A stretch of 64,000 nucleotides of DNA from NCBI GenBank assembly GCA_020024755.1, contig JAHHTH010000002.1, positions 124,001 through 188,000 of the forward strand. Direction: 5' to 3'. Positions 12,782 to 23,400 of the stretch are shown one piece after another. The stretch is from Mycoplasmataceae bacterium. GTDB lineage: Bacteria > Bacillota_I > Bacilli_A > Mycoplasmatales > Mycoplasmoidaceae. The translations under genes and the position numbers were made by a program. The notes beneath the pieces were generated by a model. It did no database searches. It was not told the origin of the DNA and saw nothing but the letters and a program-made list of their open reading frames with translations. Within the stretch, counting starts at the first letter, position 1; the number at the start of each line of letters is the position of its first letter.

Positions 12782-12928
12782 AAAGTTAATAATTTTCTTA
12801 ATAACAAAGTTAATAATTCAAATTATATTAAAATTATTAGCTAGATTGTGAATAAAATTATTAGCTAAATTGTGAATATAATTATTAGCCAAATTGTGAA
12901 TAAAATTATTAGCTAAATTGCGAATAAA
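12782..12928. repeat. Six short direct repeats with 24-bp period
   Basis: AAAGTTAATAATT occurs at 12782 and 12806, exactly 24 bp apart. It is followed by four copies of a 24-bp unit (ATTATTAGCTAAATTGTGAA core) starting at 12833, 12857, 12881 and 12905. The array lies between the start of the T4SS operon and the terminator of the next gene. There are no intervening spacers, so it is not a CRISPR. An iteron-like binding array or operator is possible. Confidence 0.75.
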
Positions 12929-12959
12929 AAATCTAACTCAATTAAGAATTAGATTTTTT
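12926..12959. terminator. Hairpin terminator of the 12995-13942 surface gene
   Basis: Perfect 11-bp stem AAAAAATCTAA / TTAGATTTTTT with a 12-base loop. Read on the minus strand it lies 36 bases after the stop of the surface-protein gene and ends in a T run, as expected for an intrinsic terminator. The A/T flanks would let it act in both directions. Confidence 0.75.
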
Positions 12960-12994
12960 ATCTATTTATAAACTGTTATTGCTTAAAAGTTTAA

Positions 12995-13942
12995 TTAATC
13001 GTTAATGTTTGAGTCTCAGTAACCGTGAGCTACATTAAGATTTAGAACTGTTTTAAGATCTTTTGCAAAATCAACAGATCCTCATCTACCAATACCACCG
13101 TGGATGTGTTTTTCATCAAACCTAGTATCTTTAGTTAATGATACTACTGGAGTAGTACCTTCAACTGTGTTACCTTTGTTGTTGATGAACATTAATTGTA
13201 CTCCACTTGGAATTGTCATGTTCTTAATAGCCATGTTGTGACCATTCATGTAAATTCTGTAGATTACATTAGCTTGTGGTTTACCAGTAGCTGAATCTAC
13301 AACAGTTTCCATTTTTAATTCAGGGTTAGCTACATCATCAAAGATAAAGTCTTGGTTTAATTTGATCATGTAGTTTCCAGAATCAGTACCATCTAATCAG
13401 TCGTATTCTCAAGCATTAATGTTTTTTAATGTTCAGCATACATCAACTGATAAGTTGTTGTTACCGTCATAGAATTTGTTTGGTTCACCATTAGGAAGTG
13501 TTTCCTTAGGTAATTTGAAGCTGTAACGAGTATCTGATACTTTGTTAACACCAACGTTTCAGTTTCCTACACCGTTTTCATCTACATTAGTTTGTGAATG
13601 AACTTTTACTGTTTGAATAGTGTAGTCAGGATTTTTGATGTTTAAGTTGATAAAGATGTCTTTATCAGCAACAAATTCAGCTTCGTTTAAACCATTATCA
13701 AAAGTTACTTCACCTTTACTATTGTCAGCATTGTGAATAGTTAAAGTGTAAGTGTTGGTAACTGGGTCTTTAGCTTTGATACTAAAACTTGCTACAGTTT
13801 CAAAGTTTTGTTGTACTGTTTGAACAGTACTAGGAGTAGTAGAGTGTGCATTGAAGTATTGAACAGCTCCATAGCTTGCTCCACCGATAGCTCCAACTGC
13901 AAGAATACCAGCAGTTAACATTTTAGCTAATTTATATTTCAT
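12995..13942 (-). CDS. Membrane-anchored surface protein, unknown function
   Basis: 315-residue protein with a basic N-terminus and one hydrophobic segment (LAKMLTAGILAVGAIGGASYGAV) that acts as a signal peptide or uncleaved anchor. There is no lipobox Cys, so it is not a typical mycoplasma lipoprotein. The rest is hydrophilic, Asn/Asp/Thr-rich and probably beta-rich. Two in-frame ATGs are candidates: 13948 is only one or two bases from GGAG, while 13942 is seven bases from it and is chosen. Transcription is monocistronic, between a terminator at 12926-12959 and a divergent promoter region with a 17-bp homopolymer that covers its -35 position. No family recognised; size and setting suggest a surface antigen, and expression may vary by slippage in the homopolymer (inference). 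Confidence 0.8.
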
Positions 13943-13962
13943 TTTCATTCTCCTTTAAACTT

Positions 13963-14017
13963 AGTCTAACACATTAAATCAAAAAAAAAAAAAAAAACGC
14001 ACTTTTATTACTATAAT
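13963..14017. promoter_or_regulatory. Divergent promoter region with 17-bp poly(A) tract
   Basis: A run of 17 A (13981-13997) lies between two surface genes. For the plus-strand gene a TATAAT -10 box is at 14012-14017, so the run occupies the -35 window. For the minus-strand gene a TAGACT preceded by TGT (13963-13968 on the other strand) is the best -10, and the same run, read as T, again falls at -35. Homopolymers at this position cause phase-variable transcription in mycoplasma vlp-type genes; here that is inferred by analogy. Confidence 0.6.
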
Positions 14018-14102
14018 ATATAGAAAACAAGAGGCAATAATAATAGTTAATATATTAATATATTAAAGTTGTCAAGTAAGCAAAAGGGGAGGATTAATAG
14101 AA

Positions 14103-17100
14103 ATGAAATCAAAATCTTATCAGATTCCCCTTTTGCTTACACTAGGTAGCTGTGTATCATTTGCTATTGCAGGTTATTGTTCTTCTGTAGACTGAAATAA
14201 GCTAAATGCACAAACAACTAAGCAAAATACAACTACTATAAACCCAGTTGATGCATCCTCAGCTGATATAACTTCTATTACTCAACAAACTAAGTTTGAT
14301 AGTAGATCACTAAATATTGTTACTCCTGTAAAAATTCAGGAAGAAGAACCAAAATATAGAATTGGGTGAGCATATGGTGCGTCTGATGTAGCTGAGACTA
14401 ACTTAATGAAGCAAGGATTAGTGACATTAGCAGATAATCCTATTTTATCTCCTACCTATCTTTTTTATGCCACTAAAAGAAGAGATGCATCATTTAACAT
14501 TATGAGTATCAATGAGCAAGATGTCATGGGTACAGGTAATAGAATTGGGATTTCACAAAGCTCAGAACAAACATATTCAGTTTGAGCTGCACCTTGTTAT
14601 GAATCACAAACTCCAGAAGAAATAGAATATGTCCCACCCCCTTTTACTATGCTTGAGTCTGATATTTTTGTTGATAGTGCAACTAATGATGTTGTTCCTC
14701 ACCTATCTCCAGAGGAAGTAATAAAAAGAACAGAAGCTATGAAGTATGGTATTGCAAAATATGGTGCTATCACTCTAGATGCAATTGTGCAACCAGAATT
14801 TTTAGATAAAACAGGATACTATAATAACAATAAGCCAGATAAAAACAACAATAATCCAGATGAAGACAACAATAACTCAATTGAATCATCACCGGTAAGT
14901 GCTCGTACATTTAGTGTAATCGGATGAGATGACAATATTAAAGCAAGCCAATTTAGTCCTGTACACGCAAAAAGAGATGGTGGATGATTAATAAAAGATA
15001 GCTATGGAGATAAAGTGCATGGAGATATGAATGGTTATTTCTACTTATCATATGATTCATTATTCACCTCATGTATAGGTTTTTCATTTTCTTCACCAAA
15101 TAAATATCAAAATAATTATCACTGAGATGTAGGTGAACCTTGAATTGGATCTACACCTTTTGCTAAGAATGAAAATGCTGCTATCTTTCCTGTAGAGAAA
15201 GCTAGTTTTAATAACAAAGAATTTTTAAAAGCAGTTGGAGTAAGTGTAGTTGGTAATGATGTAGATGTAGAAATAAGTATCTATAACAATGTCCAAGGAG
15301 TTGATAGAGCAAATCCAAGAAATCCAAACATTGATCCAACTAATGGAGAACCTCTTAAAAAGATTCAAAAGCACTATAAATATGGTGGTACTAAATACAT
15401 TGAACTTGAAGCACCATTACAATTAAATAAAAATCAATATTTCTCAGTTGTAGCTAAGGTATCAAATGCTGCAGGTGATGCTTATATATCACTAGCTTCT
15501 GACCCTTTTAAATCAGTTGATGATATGACTTATTCACATGTTGGTAATAAGTGAGTGAACGAACATGAAAATGATGATAATGGTAGAGCTGTAGCAAGAA
15601 TTAGAGCATATACAACTGAAGAAAAAATAGCGGGTGCTGTATCACATAATTTAGATGATGCAGTAATACAATTAGACAAAGATAAAATTCAATATGGTGA
15701 TGGTTTACCTGTTCCAAAAGTTAAGCAAGTAACTATTGGTGATCAAGTCTTAACTGATAGTGATTATCAAGTTATTTATGGTACACCTAAATTTACGAAA
15801 ACAGCTAGTCAAGTTAGAGATGATAATGACCCTATTGGTTATTGTGAAATTACTGTTCAAGGGAATGCTCCATATACTGGACGAAAGATTGTAAAATATA
15901 AAATTCTAGCAGGTGTAGCTCCTAGTTTAGGAGGATATGGTTGATATACTGAAAACTACTTAGGAGTTAAGAATATTATTAACATTAAATTAAATGATTC
16001 ACAAACTACTTATAAAGATATTCCTTTACCACCAAACTTCTATTGAAATGTTGGATCAGATAGTATTGTAGATGTTAAAAATCCAGCATCAATTTCATAT
16101 ATAGGATCTGATGCAGATTATTATAAATACACAGAATTTAAAAATAATAGTAGTGTGCAAATGGTTATACTACATCAAGGTAATGTAACACCGCCAGTTC
16201 CATTACCTCCTATTCCTCCAGTTAATCCAGATCATCCAGAATCAAATCTAGATCCAGCTTTTGATTTAACTAAGGCAGAAGTTGAGATAGATTATCCAGA
16301 ACCTATACGATATTGAAGTAAACCAGTTGAACCTGCAGTAATTAGTGTCAAGATAAATGGTAAACTTTTATACAAGGATACAGATTATTCAGTTGAATAT
16401 AGAAATAATAATGCACCGGGTAATGCACAAGTAATTATTAAACCAGCTAAATCATCAAAATATTGAGGACAAAAAGTTGTAGATTTTTTGATATTAAATC
16501 CAGATGGTACAGAACCTGGAAAACCAGATCTAGAACCACCAGTAGATCCAAATGTTTTTGTGAAATTAGAAGGTATTAGTTTAAGTGGAATTCATAAAAA
16601 GTATAAGGTAGGTGATGTACTTACTGGTGTTGCTGTAAGAATACCTTCAAATGCTAACCCTTTAGAATTTAATTGATATGTAAATGGTGTGTTGCAAGAA
16701 GGTCAACATCAATCATCATTTAGTTTACCGTTAACCAAACAACATAATAATCAAATGATTCAAGTAGAAGCTATACAAGAAGGTGTAAAAAAACGTTCAA
16801 AACCATGGGAAATTATTGTAGAAGGTGGAAGTGATGGAATTGCTCCTCCAACAATTCCTGATAAACCAGCAGGGGGTGAAGGTAACAAACCAATTGATCC
16901 AGTACCTCCAACAGGTGGAGATGGCTCAATAACTCCTAGTCCAGAACCGTCAATACCTGTTGAATTAACTAATGTAACTATGACAACAAATGCAGCTAAA
17001 AAAGTATATATTGATAGTCCGATATATGGAGAAGCAGTTTTAAGTTTTAAAGGTGGTTCTGAACCTACTTCAGGTATAAATTATGTTTGAAGAATTTTGG

Positions 17101-17387
17101 GAGATAATATTGTTCTTAGTACAAGTGATTCTGTATTATTTAATGCTAATAAAGAATATGATAAAAAATGGTTAGAAGTAACAGCGACGTACAATGGAAA
17201 TACTGTTAGAGATTCTATTCAATTAAATATAATTCCAAATCCTTTTGCAGAACAACAAGAACCTAATATCTCAAATGATTCTGGTAAATATATATTTTTA
17301 ATTGCAGGAATAGTTGGTGTATCCTTTACTGCAATTGTAATTTGAATTATTGTTTCTAGAGTTAAAAAGTGAAAAGAAAGAATATAA
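14103..17387 (+). CDS. Surface protein with inactivated papain-like (C1A) protease, lectin-like and Ig-like domains
   Basis: 1094-residue anchored surface protein. N-terminal signal (~7-25). Residues ~80-320 follow the bacterial C1A papain fold: RIGWAYGASDVAETNLMKQG aligns with the GTCWAF helix, a KYGAI segment follows near 235, then SVIGWDDNI (~271) and GGWLIKDSYG...NGYFYLSY (~294). All catalytic positions differ: oxyanion Gln to Glu82, Cys to Gly88, His to Arg268, Asn to Asp299. Residues ~320-510 match the lectin-like domain often fused to such peptidases (NKYQNNY...FSVVAKV...IRAYTT). Two Ig-like modules with DYxVxY follow, then Pro/Gly-rich linkers, further beta-rich modules, a membrane helix (~1066-1085) and a basic tail. 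GGGGAGG (14086-14092) is the Shine-Dalgarno. Most likely a non-catalytic binding or adhesion protein; the domain set is typical of clostridial exoproteins. Confidence 0.85.
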
Positions 17388-17446
17388 AAATTATTTATTA
17401 TCAAGTAATTTTATTCTGTTAAGTGATAAATTGAAATTTATAAAAT

Positions 17447-17513
17447 CTAGGATTTTGTTAAAAATATAACAATTTCCTAGTAGGATTTTGTTAAAAACTT
17501 AACAATTTCCTAG
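17447..17513. repeat. Two tandem near-identical imperfect hairpins
   Basis: Two ~33-base copies (17447-17480 and 17481-17513) of TAGGATTTTGTTA, a short A-rich loop, then TAACAATTTCCTA. Each copy can fold on itself (six pairs, two mismatches, six pairs), and the two copies can also pair with each other. They lie between the convergent ends of the pseudoprotease and DUF4143 ATPase genes, so they may stop transcription from both sides. Confidence 0.7.
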
Positions 17514-17527
17514 AAAATAGGCTTTTT
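17509..17527 (+). terminator. Weak intrinsic terminator after the pseudoprotease gene
   Basis: CCTA-GAAAA-TAGG followed by CTTTTTT. The stem is only four base pairs, but the T run and the position ~120 bases after the stop fit a terminator acting together with the upstream hairpins. Confidence 0.4.
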
Positions 17528-17555
17528 TAAGTTCATTATGAATGATATTTTTATA

Positions 17556-18818
17556 TTAAGGTTTTAAAACTGTATGAGGAATAATTAAAGTCGCATTCTT
17601 TAGAGCTAATACTCTAGAAGAATTTGTAATTATCAACCTTAATTGAGGTTGTGAATGTGAACCTTCTAAGTTCATTTTTTTAATTACTTCATCCATATTT
17701 TTAGCAGCATTAATTGCAGCCTCTTCTGAAAGCTTTATTTCGATTGCAATTCATCTTCCATCATCAAATTCAATAATAGCATCTAATTCGTTACCTTTTT
17801 CATCTCTATAAAAATAAAGGTGGCCATTTAAAGCTTGTGCATATACAGTTAAATCTTTCATTACTTGATTTTCAAAGATTAATCCTGCAGTTTTTAAATC
17901 TTTATAGAAAGAGTCAAAAGAATTAATATCCAATAATTTACAAACTAGTGACGTATCGCATATATATGTTTTTGGTTTGGTTGTAATTCTATAACTAGAT
18001 CTAATATTTGAAGAAGTTCAAATTGGAATGTCAAATAAAAAATCTTGATCATACAATATAGAAATATATCTATCTAAAGTTTTTCTACTTATATCTCCGT
18101 TTAAATCTTTCTCAATAGTTGAAACGTTCATTTGTGAAGATGTAAGTCTAGCAATAGATTTTAAAATCCTATTTAGAACAGATTTATTTACATTAAAGTA
18201 AGTGATATCTCTATCAGGGAAACATAATTGATCAATATAATTGGTTACAAGTTTGTTATACATATTTATGTTATTCGCATAGATTTCAGGTCATCCTCCC
18301 TTTTTAATTAATTCAATTACTTTATCAACAGAGAGAGGATTTTCTAAATTTTTTCAATCTTTATCATTATTCAAAAGTTTTTGAATTGATATGCTATTTT
18401 CATCTGTTAGTGCAAGTATTTCAGCAAATGTCAAAGTTTGCATAATGATGGGGTATATTCTTCCTATTCCGCTATGTCTTATTTCACTTTTATCATAAGG
18501 GCGAGTCGATCCAGTCAATATGTATTGTGTAGTTCTATTGTCATGCTCTATGCAACTTAAATCTACATTCAATCTAACCACATTTCAAATATGTGGGTAG
18601 ATTTGCCATTCATCTATCAGTCTTGGCTTGTCACCGCTTAGTATAGTATCAAGTCCTATTTCTTCTATATCTTTAATATTTTGTAAAAAGAAGTGTGATT
18701 TAGAATTCTTAAGTGCAGTAAAAGTTTTTCCACAGTATTTAGGCCCTGAAATCAATATTGCTCCTGCGAATTCTAGATATTCTTCTATTGTTTTTTCTAT
18801 TATTCTTTTTATTTCCAT
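17556..18818 (-). CDS. AAA ATPase with DUF4143 C-terminal domain (copy 1)
   Basis: 420-residue protein of the widespread AAA_14/DUF4143 family (biochemical role unknown). Walker A is GPKYCGKT (~23-30) and RLIDEWQ (~67-73) is typical of the family. YILTGSTRP (sensor-like) and LTFAEILAL follow. The C-terminal half contains the conserved block IFENQVMKDL...LYFYRDEKGNELDAII, where the E-LDAII and later IAIEIKL residues resemble a PD-(D/E)XK nuclease-like core. Its paralogue is transcribed divergently at 19008-20267 and shares the same blocks in order. Relative to it, this copy lacks part of the segment just before the sensor motif (no clear DEAQ). The start has no Shine-Dalgarno, but TAGAAT ends six bases before the ATG, suggesting a leaderless mRNA. 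Such genes are often found as variable accessory genes. Confidence 0.9.
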
Positions 18819-18824
18819 ACCTAA

Positions 18825-19001
18825 ATTCTACTAAAGTTACTAAAAAAAAGCAAATAAAGTTGCTAAAAAAAAGCAAATAAAGTTACTAAAAAAAAGCAAA
18901 TTATATTACAGATTATTAAACTTTTTTTATACAAAATTTCTTGCTTTTTTTATACATAGTTTTGTGCTTTTTTTATACATTTTTAAATTTTAAGTTACAA
19001 T
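18825..19001. promoter_or_regulatory. Mirrored 23-bp-period repeats between divergent ATPase genes
   Basis: Left half: three consecutive 23-bp units (18833-18901), nearly identical, with core TACTAAAAAAAAGCAAAT. Right half: a CTTTTTTTATACA word at 18920/21, 18943 and 18966, also 23 bp apart, in the opposite orientation (TGCTTTTTTTA against TAAAAAAAAGCA). The -10 boxes TAGAAT (minus, 18825-18830) and TACAAT (plus, 18996-19001) sit at the outer ends, each six bases from its ATG. The symmetry suggests one regulator controls both genes. Confidence 0.7.
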
Positions 19002-19007
19002 AAAAAT

Positions 19008-20267
19008 ATGATTTTTAAACGAATTGCTGAAAAAACTCTTAACCAATATTTAAAAGAAGCTGGGGCAGTGCTAATAACTGGCCCAAAGTATTGTGGTAAA
19101 ACATTCATTAGTAACTTAGTGTGTAAGTCAAGTTTCATTTTAAATAACGAAAACCTAAAACAAATCAATATTTTTGGATATAGTGTCGCTCTCAATGGAG
19201 AAAAACCTAGACTAATAGATGAATGACAAAAAGATCCTGTTATTTGAGATGAAGTAAGATTTGCTATTGATGAAGCTCAAGATAATAAGAGAGGGTTGTA
19301 TATACTAACAGGATCTACTAAACCAATTAATAATGCAGAAATATCACATAGTGGTGCTGGAAGAATATATAGGATGAAATTACAAACATTAACATTTGCA
19401 GAAATTTTCATGCTAGAAGATAATAATTCTATTTCACTACATGATTTGTTTGTAACTAAAAAATTAAAAGAAATGAATTGTGATATTAATTTTGAAAAAG
19501 TGGATGAATTGCTCTTAAAAGGTGGATGACCAGAAGTTCTAAAAGACAATGATATCAATTACAAAAATTTCATAAAAAACTATATACAAGCAGTTATTTC
19601 TAATGATTTAGATGATTCAGTAAAGTTTAATATTGCTCCGGTAGTATTTAAAACAGTTTTGAAATCTTTGGCAAGGTTGACATCAAGCCAACTAAATGTT
19701 AGTAAGATAGTTACTGACATTAAAAATGAATTAGATATTAGAACAGTAACTAAATATCTTGATATGCTATATGGGTTAGATTTTATTTTTGAAGTACCAG
19801 TTTGAAGAACAAGTAATATTAGATCTAAATATAAAACTAGAACTAAACCTAAAACATATTTTTGCGATACTTCAATAGTTAGTAACTTGCTAAGTATCAA
19901 TAGCATCCAAGATTTTATGATTGATGGTAATACTACTGGTATCATTTTTGAAAACCAAGTGATGAAAGACTTATTAGTTTATACTCAGGATTTAGGTGGA
20001 GAATTATATTTTTACCATGATGAAAATGACAACGAAATAGATGCCATCATTGAATTAGATAGCGGAGAATGATGTGCTATTGAAATTAAATTAACAATTA
20101 ATAATTCTATGGATGCTGCTAGTGAATTAGTTAGAAAAGTAGAATTATTAAAAATGGATGGGAAACACCCTCAACCAAATTTCATGATGATTATAACTAA
20201 TTGCGATAAAACATATGTCACTAAAGATGGAGTATTCATTGTTCCACACTCATTACTTAGACCATAG
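19008..20267 (+). CDS. AAA ATPase with DUF4143 C-terminal domain (copy 2)
   Basis: 419-residue paralogue of the divergent gene at 17556-18818. It has Walker A GPKYCGKT (~23-30), RLIDEWQ, a fuller FAIDEAQ segment before GLYILTGSTKP, the LTFAEIF block, LARLTSSQLNVS in the winged-helix-like middle part, and the C-terminal IFENQVMKDL...ELYFYHDENDNEIDAII and CAIEIKL block. Seven TGA codons are read as Trp, several at positions shared with copy 1. TACAAT (18996-19001) ends six bases before the ATG and there is no Shine-Dalgarno, so the mRNA may be leaderless. Function unknown. The two copies have diverged clearly, so the duplication is old or they were acquired separately. Confidence 0.9.
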
Positions 20268-20409
20268 ATTTATTTCAATCAACTAGTTATTAATACAATA
20301 AATTTTCATTTGCAGTATCCTATATCTAATCTTTATATTTCAAGATAAATTGCTTTTATTAAATAATTTGCTACAAAGGAAATAAGTGTTACATCAAAAG
20401 GAAAGTAAA

Positions 20410-23400
20410 ATGCAATTCTACAAGAGAATGAGGTTAATTATACCTATCTCTACAGTGGGAATAGGATTATTAGCATCATCTATTATTACAACTCAACATC
20501 TTTTAGGCAGAAAAGAATTAACTTGAAATACACCATACAATCAAGACTATACAACCACTAAAGGTTCTACAAAGAATCCAAAGGAAGCACCTGGAGAATA
20601 TTCATCCTTCCAATCATTGAATTATGATAACTGATCTCAATGAATTAAAGCAACTAAGGATGATAAGATGCATAAGATTGCTAAAGATGCTCATATCTTT
20701 GTAAACATCTTTTCTAGTGGTAACTATTTAAGCAACTATGAGTCTATGAAATACTATCCTAGTCTTGGCTTTAATGATAAAGTAAGAAGAGGTCATTATT
20801 GAGATTGCAAAAAGAGAACATCAACACAAGCGATTGATCCAAAGACAGGAAGTGTTAATACATATAAAGATGCCAATACAGTGGATGTACATTATCACAA
20901 GCAATCCTCTTTTGAGGGACAAGATGCTTATTTTAAGTCTACGAGTGAAATTGCTAGTAACCATAAAATAGGCGGTGATGTAAGAACGAGCTTACATACA
21001 CTAATAGATAAAAAATATGGCAATAGCAGTGTTAATTCAATTAAAGGTTCTAGAATGGGAAGTTATGGCATTGGAGTAAATCCTAATGCTAAAACTACAA
21101 GAGTAGTAGCCACTAAATCAATTGATTCGTCTATAGAACCTTATACTTTTGGAATAGCTGGTAGAGGTTATTATCCATATGCTTTGACTGGATATGATTT
21201 TGCTACTTATAATCTATCTGAATTTGAAGATGATGAATATATGAATGAAGATGGTTCAAATCACCTTTATATGGGTAAGCAAGGAAGTGATGGATATTTA
21301 TCTGCTATTAACTTTCATTTTGTCTTACCATCAATCTGATGTATTCATAATATTTGACATTCTACCAAGAATCAATACACTCCATTAAATTATAGAGATT
21401 GATATGGATTTTCAGTAGGTAATGAAACTACTAGTTGAAATAGTTGAACAACTGGTGCTAAAAAATCTTCATCTATACATGAACACTCTATGCCTCAAAG
21501 AAAAATGGTGGCAAAGGAAGCAGATAATAATGCACCCTTTTATTCTGGTGGTGATGGAATTTGTAGACCTATTTATTGGTTTAGCAAAGCAGCTAGAGAG
21601 TTTACAAGTTTTGGAGGACAATTCTTTTTAGCATATGATGGATATCATTCATCTAACATAGGCTTATATACAACAAAAGCAAAACCAGATGATAATAACC
21701 GGATAGAACAAACAACTTCTAAGATTGATTCATCGGATTCAAGAGCTAAATTATATCCTAGTCAAATATTAGCTAATCCAAGTGTGGCAAAAGAATGTTT
21801 TAAATTAAAATATGATTTACCATCTTCATACTATTTAGCTAATGTAAAAGCTAGATATAATGACGACCTTGGATTTATACATTTTAAAGTTAGTTATCCA
21901 TCTATTAAAACATATGATGACAACCTAAATTCTTTTAAGGATTATGAATATAGTGTTGAAAAAGATTTTTATGTTGGTGGATTTAAAAATAATGCTACTA
22001 ATTTTACCAATACCATTATCGATATTGGTGCAGATATTGGTTCTAAAATAGTAGCTTCTTCACTGATATCAAAAGAAGAAATCAGAGATATTATTTGAAA
22101 GGAAATAATTAAGGATCATTACCTTGATGGAAGTGGGCATTATCGTGATGATAAATTGACTCCAGATAATATTATTAACAATTGAGATAGAATTCCTGGT
22201 TTTAATAAAAATGATTTAAATATTTTAAATGTTAGATACAGAATTGCTTCAGGTGTAATTAGTGTTTCTCTTAGATTAAAAAAATGAATTACAGAAGATG
22301 GAGTTATCAAGAGTGGAGATGATGGGCCGCCTTCTACTATTACAATCACAGGATATAGAACAGTTACTACTAAAACAGATATTAAGAAAAGAGTATTATG
22401 CCTTGGTGAAGGTCAAAGTATAAGCTCAATATCAAGTATGTCCAAGTCAGAAGGTATGAAGCATTTTGAAAGATTATTATACAACTATCAAAAGGTCAAT
22501 GCTTATACTGATAAGCGATTGATAGATTCAATTGATGATAATCTGATGAAATTTAAACCACTAAGTGTTGTAGACTATGTAGTTCATCCGACTCAAGGTG
22601 TAGTTGATTTGGCAGTAACTTTAAATAAAATATATGATCCAGATTCATGTCCTGATTCACCTATAGATATTGCAAAACCAATGGTAAGGAAAATTAGAAT
22701 TACTGGTTATCGTGGAATTGAATCAAGATTCTTAGAAACAAATACAACAACTAGAGTGTTAGCAAATCAGGTTTTAATTGCTCAAAAACCATACCAAGAT
22801 CCAAAAGCACTTGAACCACCTGGAATTAAGATAAAAGCATCTCATGTTGGTAATACAAAATTTCCTTGAACATATGATGTTTCATACGATGGATTAGGAC
22901 ACAATATCCAATCATTATATTATGATCAATCATTAAATCAATTTGTTGGATTAATATGAGATGATGCAAGTGGTAAAATGCAATTCGTAAGTAATGATAA
23001 TCCAAGTGATTTTCACTTGGCTAATGCCTCATCAATTAAATATATTACAGACAATATGGAACCAACTGGACAACTAAAAGATCCATCATTGTTATCATCA
23101 CTAAGAATGGTGCCGTTAAACAACCCTTCTGGAATAGTTCATTCTTATCTTATTTTTCCTACATTAGGAAGTGGTGTGTTTAAAGATAATGATCCAGTTT
23201 TCATTATTACTTTTAATAATAGAAACCAAGCAGTAATTAATAAATTACCTTATGGTTCAGTAACTGGGATTGATAAATTAAATACACCTAATTCAATTAT
23301 TGCGATGGGTGGATATGATGAAGGTAAGCAACCAGATGGACAACATCATGTACATTTAAATGCAGTTGTAGCCATTAATAAAAATGAAATTACATATAAG

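Noticed and set aside
12782..12928. Short regularly spaced repeats as a CRISPR array
   Set aside because: The 24-bp units abut each other with no unique spacers and there are no cas genes nearby.
14103..14190. GSCVSFA near the N-terminus of the pseudoprotease as the catalytic Cys of a papain-like enzyme
   Set aside because: It lies inside the hydrophobic signal sequence, about 70 residues before the WAYG helix that aligns with the true nucleophile position, where the residue is Gly88.
18833..18980. 23-bp repeats as a CRISPR array or transposon ends
   Set aside because: No spacers, no transposase and no target-site duplication; the symmetry about two divergent promoters fits an operator better.
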